Positions 7,212-12,840 of a stretch of DNA of 14,799 nucleotides are shown here, one piece after another (within the stretch, counting starts at the first letter, position 1; each line of letters starts with the position of its first letter). The stretch spans positions 1-14,799 of the forward strand of contig JAZSPR010000109.1 of the NCBI GenBank assembly GCA_045537555.1. The letters are read 5' to 3'. The position numbers and the translations under genes were made by a program. The notes under the pieces are model-generated. The model had not been told where the DNA came from and made no database searches. It worked only from the letters and a program-made list of their open reading frames with translations. This stretch comes from UBA1081 sp045537555 (GTDB lineage Bacteria; Bacillota; Clostridia; Oscillospirales; Acutalibacteraceae).

Positions 7212-7763
7212 ATGCTTACCCTCACCCTCATCAATGCATCCCCCCGCAAAAACGGGACAACAAAACAGCTGATTGACACTTTTCTTTCGGTCTGTGACTG
7301 CGAAGTAATAATTCACAATATTTATGATAAAAAAATAGCCCCCTGCATCGGTTGTAACTCATGTTCAGAGACGGGAAAATGCATTTACAATGACGATGAA
7401 GACATGATTGTAAAAGACATTTTATCGTCAGATTTTGTTGTTTTTGCTTCCCCGATTTACTGCTACTCATTCCCTGCTCCGATGAAGGCTTTTCTTGACA
7501 GATTACAGCCTTACTACAGCGACGAAAAATATAAAAATCCCGCTGTTTCCCGTAAAGGCTTTGTGCTTGCCACTTGCGGAAAAAGCGGAAAATTCGGAAT
7601 TGATGTAATCGAAAAACAAAGCAGAATAGCCTTTATTGAGCTTTCTGCTTCATTTGAAGGAATTTATTTATTTTCTGAAACTGACAAGTGTCCCGCTTTA
7701 CAGAAGGATGAAAAATGTAAAGTCATTTCACTTGCAAAGGAGTTCTTTAATCAGGCTTTCTGA
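7212..7763 (+). CDS. Flavodoxin-like NAD(P)H-dependent FMN oxidoreductase
   Basis: This is a 183-residue soluble protein of the flavodoxin / NADPH-dependent FMN reductase superfamily. INASPRKNGTT at residues 7-17 is the FMN phosphate loop, and ASPIYCYSFPAPMKAFLDR (about 80-98) is the segment that packs on the flavin ring. C45-x2-C48-x2-C51-x5-C57 resembles the compact cysteine cluster of iron-sulfur flavoproteins, so a 4Fe-4S centre is possible, although many relatives carry such cysteines without proof of a cluster. The ATG at 7212 is preferred because AAAGGTGA ends five bases upstream; the in-frame GTG at 7203 lies inside that site. It faces the PHP gene and its last 17 bases overlap that gene's 3' end. 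The physiological electron partner is unknown. Confidence 0.85.
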   Translation: MLTLTLINASPRKNGTTKQLIDTFLSVCDCEVIIHNIYDKKIAPCIGCNSCSETGKCIYNDDEDMIVKDILSSDFVVFASPIYCYSFPAPMKAFLDRLQPYYSDEKYKNPAVSRKGFVLATCGKSGKFGIDVIEKQSRIAFIELSASFEGIYLFSETDKCPALQKDEKCKVISLAKEFFNQAF

Positions 7764-8421
7764 GGTCAAAAGTTCCCTTTAAAAGTTCCCTTCTGAACTC
7801 TTTTGAATCCCTTACAAAGCAGTCAAAAACCATGCCGCATCTTGCAAGGTCTTCATATTCATGGAAGTCCGAACCGACAGTTGTTATAAAGCCGTGTTTC
7901 TTTGCCCAAAGCTCAGCAATATTGTTTGAAGAATCGTGTCTTCTGTTACCGTTATAAACCTCGATACCGTCAATGTATCGGGGATTTGTTATATTTGAAT
8001 CAATCCTGAAAGGATGTGCCTGAATAAACGTAAGCTGATTCTTTTCGGCAAGCTTTTTAAACTGTTTTGCAGTCATTGTTATAATCTCTTCATGCTCATA
8101 AAGGAACTGTTCGTCAAGACCGTAGACAAGATAGTCATTATCATTCTCAGGAAAACGGATTTCCATACCGAGAATTACGGCAAAGTCCTTGTTTGCGTGT
8201 TTTTTTGCGTTTCTGTAGCCTTTGAGGAAATAGTCAATTTTCTCTTTCCATGTTTCTCCCGGATACTTATTCTCAAAACAGTCAAGTGAGAAATGGTCTG
8301 TAACAACCACACCCGAATAACCTGCTTTTTTATAAAGTTCAACCGCCTCTTCTGCAGAAACTCTTGCACATGTGCTCACATCTGCCGTGTGAAAATGTGC
8401 TTCATATACGTATTTCATCAT
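7747..8421 (-). CDS. PHP-domain metal-dependent phosphoesterase
   Basis: This 224-residue protein of the PHP (polymerase and histidinol phosphatase) superfamily is probably a di- or trinuclear metal phosphoesterase in the cytosol. The metal ligands expected for the family are present: HFHT with His9 and His11, TDH with Asp42 and His43, GMEIR with Glu87, AHPFR with His136, and GSDFH with Asp185 and His187. It is a stand-alone PHP domain with no attached polymerase or other module. Two adjacent ATG codons (8421 and 8418) follow AAGAGG; I used the first. A promoter lies just upstream, divergent from that of the oxidoreductase operon. The substrate is unknown; relatives act on nucleotides, histidinol phosphate and other phosphoesters. 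Confidence 0.87.
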   Translation of the reverse strand: MMKYVYEAHFHTADVSTCARVSAEEAVELYKKAGYSGVVVTDHFSLDCFENKYPGETWKEKIDYFLKGYRNAKKHANKDFAVILGMEIRFPENDNDYLVYGLDEQFLYEHEEIITMTAKQFKKLAEKNQLTFIQAHPFRIDSNITNPRYIDGIEVYNGNRRHDSSNNIAELWAKKHGFITTVGSDFHEYEDLARCGMVFDCFVRDSKEFRRELLKGTFDLRKPD

Positions 8422-8442
8422 TAAAACCTCTTTTCAAGGAAT

Positions 8443-8471
8443 ATTATAATATTTTAGCACAGAATTTTCAA
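8443..8471 (-). promoter_or_regulatory. Promoter of the PHP gene
   Basis: On the minus strand TTGAAA (8466-8471), 17 bases, TATAAT (8443-8448). The start site is expected near 8436, giving a leader of about 15 bases. The -35 is 18 bases from the -35 of the divergent operon promoter. Confidence 0.75.
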
Positions 8472-8489
8472 TAAGAATTCAAAAATAAC

Positions 8490-8518
8490 TTGCATTATAA
8501 CATTTGTTTTGATATGAT
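8490..8518 (+). promoter_or_regulatory. Promoter of the four-gene operon
   Basis: TTGCAT (8490-8495), 17 bases, TATGAT (8513-8518). Initiation is expected near 8525, giving a leader of about 29 bases that carries GGAGGA at 8541-8546 before the ATG at 8554. It lies back to back with the PHP promoter, so one regulator could touch both, though no operator palindrome is evident. Confidence 0.7.
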
Positions 8519-8553
8519 AAATGTGTATACTTTCCAATACGGAGGAATTAATA

Positions 8554-9621
8554 ATGAGTAAACTTAAAGCTGCCGTTATCGGCGTTGGCGGAATAAGTCA
8601 GGAACACATCAGAGCATACCTTAAGAATCCTGATGTTGAACTTTACGCATTCTGCGATATAAACGAAGAAAGACTTTATCAGAAATCCGAAATGTACGGC
8701 GTTGACAAGTCAAGATGCTTCCTTGACAAGGACGAAATGCTCAGAGAACTTCCCGAAATCGACATCGTAAGTGTCACAACATGGAACAGCGCTCACGCAG
8801 AGTGTACAATTGCCGCACTTAATGCGGGCAAACATGTTATCTGCGAAAAGCCCATGGCTATGAATACCGAAGAAGCACTCAGAATGAAAGAAGCCGCAGA
8901 AAGAAACGGAAAAATCCTTCAGATCGGCTTTGTAAGACGTTTCGGCAACGACTGCAAGGTTGTAAAGGATTTCATTGATGCCGGCAATTTCGGTGATATT
9001 TACTATTCAAAAGCAACTTATCTCAGAAGAAACGGCAACCCCGGCGGCTGGTTCGGTGACAAGTCACGCTCGGGCGGCGGTCCCCTTATCGACCTCGGCG
9101 TTCACGTTATCGACCTTGTAAGATATCTTTTAGGCTGTCCTCAGCCCGTTTCTGTTTACGGTGCAACATTTCAGAAGCTCTATAACCGTCCCGATGTTAT
9201 AAAAACAGGCGGTTATTCAGCAGCAGACGCAAAGAAAGACGATATCTGTGATGTTGAAGACCTTGCCTCAGCAATGATACGTTTTGATAACGGTGCAGTT
9301 CTCAGCATTGAAGCCGCATTCTCGCTCAACATCAAGAAGCCCGAAGGCGACATTCAGCTTTTCGGCACAAAAGCAGGTTGCAAGCTTGATCCTCAGGTTC
9401 AGATTTACACAGAAATGAACAATTATCTCGTCAATGTTGAGTTTGACGAAGACACATCCCTTTCATTCGACGGTCTTTTCGCAAATGAAATCAACCATTT
9501 TGTTGACTGTGCACTCGGCAGAGCAGAATGTATCGCACCTGCACAGCACGGTGTTGACATGATGAGAATTCTCGATGCTGTTTACGAATCTGCAAGAACA
9601 GGTCACGAAGTTATTCTCTGA
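8554..9621 (+). CDS. Gfo/Idh/MocA-family oxidoreductase
   Basis: This 355-residue NAD(P)-dependent dehydrogenase belongs to the Gfo/Idh/MocA family, whose members typically oxidise or reduce sugars, inositols or related polyols. The N-terminal Rossmann domain has VIGVGGIS at residues 8-15. CEKPMAM holds the family EKP motif with Lys99. GGGPLIDLGVHVIDL (about 174-188) supplies the Asp180 and His184 usually found at the active site. Length is normal for the family. The ATG at 8554 is chosen because GGAGG ends 8 bases before it; an upstream in-frame ATG at 8521 lies at the expected transcription start and has no binding site. Its stop overlaps the next start as TGATG. The substrate cannot be told from sequence, and no sugar transporter is next to it. 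Confidence 0.9.
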   Translation: MSKLKAAVIGVGGISQEHIRAYLKNPDVELYAFCDINEERLYQKSEMYGVDKSRCFLDKDEMLRELPEIDIVSVTTWNSAHAECTIAALNAGKHVICEKPMAMNTEEALRMKEAAERNGKILQIGFVRRFGNDCKVVKDFIDAGNFGDIYYSKATYLRRNGNPGGWFGDKSRSGGGPLIDLGVHVIDLVRYLLGCPQPVSVYGATFQKLYNRPDVIKTGGYSAADAKKDDICDVEDLASAMIRFDNGAVLSIEAAFSLNIKKPEGDIQLFGTKAGCKLDPQVQIYTEMNNYLVNVEFDEDTSLSFDGLFANEINHFVDCALGRAECIAPAQHGVDMMRILDAVYESARTGHEVIL

Positions 9622-10466
9622 TGTTCGGATATATAAGAACTCACCGTCCCGAGCTTAAAGTCAAAGAGGACGAACTTTATAAAGGCATATACTGTTCACT
9701 TTGTAAGGAACTCGGAAAAAGGTATGGCATCACGTCACGCCTTTTTTTGAGTTATGACTCAACCTTCCTTGCATTGGCTCTGATGGCTCTTTCGGACGAA
9801 AAAGTCTGCTTTGAACAGAAAAGATGTCCTTTCAACCCTGCAAAAAAGTGTAATTTCTGCAAAAAAACACCCGCAGAAATCACTTTTGCGGCAGATATAT
9901 CAGTCCTTCTTCTTTATCACAAGATAAAAGATAACATAAAAGATTCAACACTATTTAAAGCAATTCTGTATAGGATGTTATTGGTAATTATCCTCTCTTC
10001 CTATAAAAAGGCGGTTAAAAACCGACCCGATGAGGCAATAATAATTGAAGAGTACATGAAAATGCAGTCTGCCGTTGAAGAAAAGCAGTCACGCTCAATT
10101 GACGAAGCCGCAGAGCCCACAGCAATTCTTCTCGGACGGCTCTATTCAAAGGGTGAAACCGACGAAGATGCCAAAAGAGTGCGTGAAAGAGTCGGCTATT
10201 GTCTCGGAAGATGGGTCTATATGATTGATGCTTTTGATGACCTTGAAAAGGACAGAAAAACGGGCAATTACAATCCGTTTCTGCTCGCAAATCAGGATAA
10301 TTACGAAAAAATCAAAGGCGATTTATTGATGACAGCAGGCGAAATTGCCTCTGCTTACGAACTTCTTGACATAAAGAAATTCTCAAATTTAACAAGAAAT
10401 GTCGTTTATGACGGATTATATTATGAAACTCTGAAAGTTTACGAGAGGAGGAAAAAAGATGAATAA
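9621..10466 (+). CDS. DUF5685-family protein
   Basis: This 281-residue protein of unknown function opens with MFGYIRTHRPELKVKE and CSLCKELG, which I recognise as the start of the DUF5685 family. Cysteines at 25, 28, 63, 69, 77 and 80 form two CxxC pairs plus two singles, a plausible metal-binding site. The rest is helical and ends in a charged tail. IDAFDDLEKDRKTGNYNPF (about 202-220) contains an Asp-rich DDLEKD motif that recalls, without proving, the DDxxD motifs of all-alpha isoprenoid synthases. Translation is probably coupled: its ATG overlaps the upstream TGA by one base, and its own stop overlaps the next start by 8 bases. I know of no demonstrated function for the family. The fixed company of a J-like protein suggests they act together. 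Confidence 0.8.
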   Translation: MFGYIRTHRPELKVKEDELYKGIYCSLCKELGKRYGITSRLFLSYDSTFLALALMALSDEKVCFEQKRCPFNPAKKCNFCKKTPAEITFAADISVLLLYHKIKDNIKDSTLFKAILYRMLLVIILSSYKKAVKNRPDEAIIIEEYMKMQSAVEEKQSRSIDEAAEPTAILLGRLYSKGETDEDAKRVRERVGYCLGRWVYMIDAFDDLEKDRKTGNYNPFLLANQDNYEKIKGDLLMTAGEIASAYELLDIKKFSNLTRNVVYDGLYYETLKVYERRKKDE

Positions 10467-11091
10467 TCCTTATGAAATTTTAGGCGTTTACGAAAACGCA
10501 AGTGACGAAGAAATAAAAAATGCTTACCGTGAAAAGGCAAGAGCTATTCAGACTGCAGATTACTCAAACAGCCCCCTTTCCGATATTGCCGACAGAAAAA
10601 TGAAAGAGCTCGACGATGCTTATGATGCAATCATGGCTCAGAGACGCTCGGGCAACAGCTATTCATCACAGAACAATTACGGCACTTACACAGATACTTC
10701 TTACAACAGTTCCTACACTCCCCCCACATATCAGGAAATAAGGGAAAAAATCAGACGCAACGAAATTGATGCGGCACAGATAATGCTTGACAATATCCCC
10801 GAAACATCAAGAATTGCCGAATGGTACTATCTTCAGGGTATGATTCAGCAGAAAAAGGGCTGGACAAATGCCGCTTATGAGAATTACACAAGAGCTTATC
10901 AGATGGATTCGTCAACCCCCGAATATTCAAGGGCATATCAGATGATGAACAATCAGCGAAGCGGCGGATACAGAACCGCAACAGGCAGAAATGCTGATTC
11001 CGAGTGCAGTTTCTGCAACATCTGTCAAGGACTTATCTGCGCTGACTGTTGCTGTGAATGTATGGGCGGCGACCTTATCCCCTGTTGCTGA
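10459..11091 (+). CDS. J-domain-like protein lacking HPD, with Cys-rich tail
   Basis: This 210-residue protein begins with a recognisable J-domain start (NPYEILGVYENASDEEIKNAY, residues 3-23) and a helix-III-like KMKELDDAYDAIM. The loop between helices II and III reads QTADYSN in place of HPD, so stimulation of DnaK ATPase is not expected. A Ser/Tyr/Asn-rich linker (about 63-90) is followed by a TPR-like helical region (about 94-168). The last 28 residues contain ten cysteines (183, 186, 189, 194, 197-199, 201, 209, 210) in CxxC and CCC arrangements, ending in CC. This suggests metal binding, disulfide formation or lipidation; the tail is not the classic DnaJ zinc finger. GAGGAGG precedes the ATG, which overlaps the DUF5685 stop. 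The membrane-protein gene follows after 16 bases. Confidence 0.82.
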   Translation: MNNPYEILGVYENASDEEIKNAYREKARAIQTADYSNSPLSDIADRKMKELDDAYDAIMAQRRSGNSYSSQNNYGTYTDTSYNSSYTPPTYQEIREKIRRNEIDAAQIMLDNIPETSRIAEWYYLQGMIQQKKGWTNAAYENYTRAYQMDSSTPEYSRAYQMMNNQRSGGYRTATGRNADSECSFCNICQGLICADCCCECMGGDLIPCC

Positions 11092-11107
11092 TAAGAGGGC
11101 TGAAAAC

Positions 11108-11647
11108 ATGAGAAAAAGTTCAAAAACAGCCCTCGGCGGTATGATTGCGGCACTGTCAATAACAATTATGCTTTCCACAGCAATCATTCCGTATCTTACT
11201 TATGCATTGCCTGCAATGGCAGGAGTACTCTTAGTGCTGATGGTTATTGAAATCAACAAAGCGTGGGCAATATGTACTTATGTGGCTGTAAGTATTCTTT
11301 CATTCCTGATTCTTCCCGATAAAGAAGCTGCAATGGTCTACTGTGCATTTTTCGGCAGTTACCCCATTTTCAAACCGTTTGTTGAGGGTAAAATAAAAAA
11401 TAGTACGGTATGCTGGATACTCAAAGCTTTATTTTTCAATGTGACAGCTGTCGCGGCATATCTGATTATTATAAACGTCTTCGGAATCCCCCTCGAGGAA
11501 ATGGAAGAACTCGGAAAATGGGCAATTCCCGCCCTCCTCGGCATGGGAAATGTCATGTTCGTCCTCTATGACATATGTATCACAAGAATGGTCACAATCT
11601 ACATCCTCAAATGGCAGAAAAAATTCAGAAAACTGTTCAGATATTAA
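11108..11647 (+). CDS. Small polytopic membrane protein, function unknown
   Basis: This 179-residue integral membrane protein has about five hydrophobic segments (roughly residues 10-26, 31-47, 53-68, 103-124 and 136-160) and a basic C-terminus, KWQKKFRKLFRY, likely on the cytoplasmic side. The opening MRKSSKTALGGMIAALS is reminiscent of ECF-transporter S components and similar small membrane families, but I see no substrate-specific motif and do not assign one. The ATG at 11108 has GAGGG about 8 bases upstream. The frame is open further back, but that part would overlap the J-like gene and has no binding site. It is the last gene of the operon and ends just before a strong terminator. Confidence 0.78.
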   Translation: MRKSSKTALGGMIAALSITIMLSTAIIPYLTYALPAMAGVLLVLMVIEINKAWAICTYVAVSILSFLILPDKEAAMVYCAFFGSYPIFKPFVEGKIKNSTVCWILKALFFNVTAVAAYLIIINVFGIPLEEMEELGKWAIPALLGMGNVMFVLYDICITRMVTIYILKWQKKFRKLFRY

Positions 11648-11660
11648 CAAAATAAAAATT

Positions 11661-11690
11661 AATCCCATCCGAATATCGGGTGGGATTTTT
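11661..11690 (+). terminator. Bidirectional terminator, operon end / tRNA-Ser end
   Basis: A 12-bp stem (11661-11672 with 11676-11687, one G-T pair) with loop ATA is followed by TTTTT on the plus strand. It starts 13 bases after the membrane-protein stop. On the minus strand it follows the tRNA-Ser CCA directly and ends in an AATTTTTATTTT tract, so it serves both transcripts. The T run abuts the end of the tRNA gene. Confidence 0.85.
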
Positions 11691-11782
11691 GGCGGAGAGC
11701 AAGGGATTCGAACCCTCGAAACCGTTTTAGCAGTTTACACGATTTCCAATCGTGCTCCTTCGACCAACTCGGACAACTCTCC
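11690..11782 (-). tRNA. tRNA-Ser (GGA), CCA encoded
   Basis: On the minus strand GGAGAGT (from 11782) pairs with GCTCTCC, followed by discriminator G and an encoded CCA (11690-11692). The anticodon stem CACGA/TCGTG encloses TTGGAAA, giving anticodon GGA for Ser codons TCC and TCT. A long variable arm and the T-arm GGGTTCGAATCCC complete a typical class II serine tRNA. Confidence 0.95.
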
Positions 11783-11800
11783 ATATTTAAATGCGTTGTT

Positions 11801-11829
11801 ATTATATATTATTATAACTCAAAAATCAA
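11801..11829 (-). promoter_or_regulatory. Promoter of tRNA-Ser
   Basis: On the minus strand TTGATT (11824-11829), 17 bases, TATAAT (11801-11806). Initiation is expected near 11794, about 12 bases before the mature tRNA. Confidence 0.75.
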
Positions 11830-11855
11830 GTCCTAATTTAAAAATAAATCATACC

Positions 11856-11884
11856 TTGCATAATTTATCACATTATGTTATACT
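11856..11884 (+). promoter_or_regulatory. Promoter of the Lgt-family gene
   Basis: TTGCAT (11856-11861), 17 bases, TATACT (11879-11884). It lies back to back with the tRNA-Ser promoter. The start site near 11891 leaves a leader of about 16 bases that has only a weak binding site (GGTGG) before the ATG at 11907. Confidence 0.65.
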
Positions 11885-11906
11885 TTCATTGAAAGTCGGT
11901 GGTTGA

Positions 11907-12800
11907 ATGATTGATTTCATGAGAACAACAGATCTTGATCTGTATTATATTTTCGTATTGGTCGGAACGGCACTTGTTATCATATGGAATATGTGTCAGA
12001 TCAATAAAATGAAGCAGATTCCGGGTAATATCTCAAAGAATCTTATAAAATATACAAAAAACAGAAATATTAAATTTCCCGTTGAAACAATAACAGCTGT
12101 TGTTGAACTGGTAATCATTACTCTGTTCCAATATATTCTGGCAGGCAATTATAACATATGGTTCGGAAAAATTATTGATATGGGCCCGAACTATTTCGGA
12201 ACTGCTCTGATAGGACCTTTTGTGGTGGCTGCCATATGCCTGATTCTCGGTATTGATATTATAAGAGCTTATGACCTTATAGCTCCCTCATATGCCTTCG
12301 GGCTGATTGCAGCAAAGTTCGGTTGTTTCTGTGCAGGTTGCTGCAGAGGTTTTGAATGGGAACACGGATTATATAACTACGGAAAGGAACAATATGAATT
12401 CCCTGTTCAGCTTGTTGAAATGGGACTTGCGTTAATCATCTTCATTATCCTTGTTTCAATAAGAAAAAAAGCAAAACCCGGTACATTGTTCCCTATATAT
12501 CTCATACTTTATTCCTCAACACGTTTTATAAGTGAATTCACAAGAGTTGAAAAAGATATAGTCGGAAATCTTAAACTGTATCATTTATGTTGTCTTGCAG
12601 GTATCGCATTCGGTGTTGTATTTCTCCTGATTGCGTTGTTCCTTGGAGACAAAGTTACAAAATTATTCACATGGAACGTCAGAATTACAGATGTTCCACG
12701 GAGTATTTCGGCTGAAATCAGTTATGACTATCATAATCTTAAAAATAAAGTAACAAAAAAAGATAAAAAAGTTATACATCATAATAAAAAGCATAAATAA
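11907..12800 (+). CDS. Divergent prolipoprotein diacylglyceryl transferase (Lgt) family protein
   Basis: This 297-residue multi-pass membrane protein belongs to the Lgt family, whose true members move diacylglycerol from phosphatidylglycerol to lipoprotein cysteines. Family landmarks are FPVQLVE (165-171) and STRFISEFTR (204-213), with Arg206, Glu210 and Arg213. The central signature, normally GR-x-GNF, reads AAKFGCFCAGCCRG (135-148): the Arg and Asn expected for catalysis become Lys137 and Cys140, and four cysteines fall within seven residues. About seven membrane segments are followed by a long soluble basic tail ending in KKDKKVIHHNKKHK, not typical of Lgt. It may therefore be a paralog with another acceptor or lipid chemistry. 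The ATG at 11907 has only a weak binding site; an in-frame ATG at 11919 is the alternative. It is monocistronic between its promoter and a terminator. Confidence 0.8.
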   Translation: MIDFMRTTDLDLYYIFVLVGTALVIIWNMCQINKMKQIPGNISKNLIKYTKNRNIKFPVETITAVVELVIITLFQYILAGNYNIWFGKIIDMGPNYFGTALIGPFVVAAICLILGIDIIRAYDLIAPSYAFGLIAAKFGCFCAGCCRGFEWEHGLYNYGKEQYEFPVQLVEMGLALIIFIILVSIRKKAKPGTLFPIYLILYSSTRFISEFTRVEKDIVGNLKLYHLCCLAGIAFGVVFLLIALFLGDKVTKLFTWNVRITDVPRSISAEISYDYHNLKNKVTKKDKKVIHHNKKHK

Positions 12801-12802
12801 AG

Positions 12803-12840
12803 ATTTGGGACTGTCCTGTTCGGACAGTCCCAAATAATTT
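12803..12840 (+). terminator. Bidirectional terminator between convergent genes
   Basis: A perfect 14-bp stem (12803-12816 with 12822-12835) with loop TGTTC is followed by AATTTTTA on the plus strand. It starts three bases after the Lgt-family stop and ends just before the NRPS stop codon at 12841. It probably stops both convergent transcripts, although the minus-strand T tract (TCTTTATTT) is weaker. Confidence 0.85.

Noticed and set aside
11550..11906. 118-residue open frame across the tRNA-Ser region
   Set aside because: It crosses a terminator and a complete tRNA-Ser gene and ends at the next promoter; the protein has no recognisable feature.
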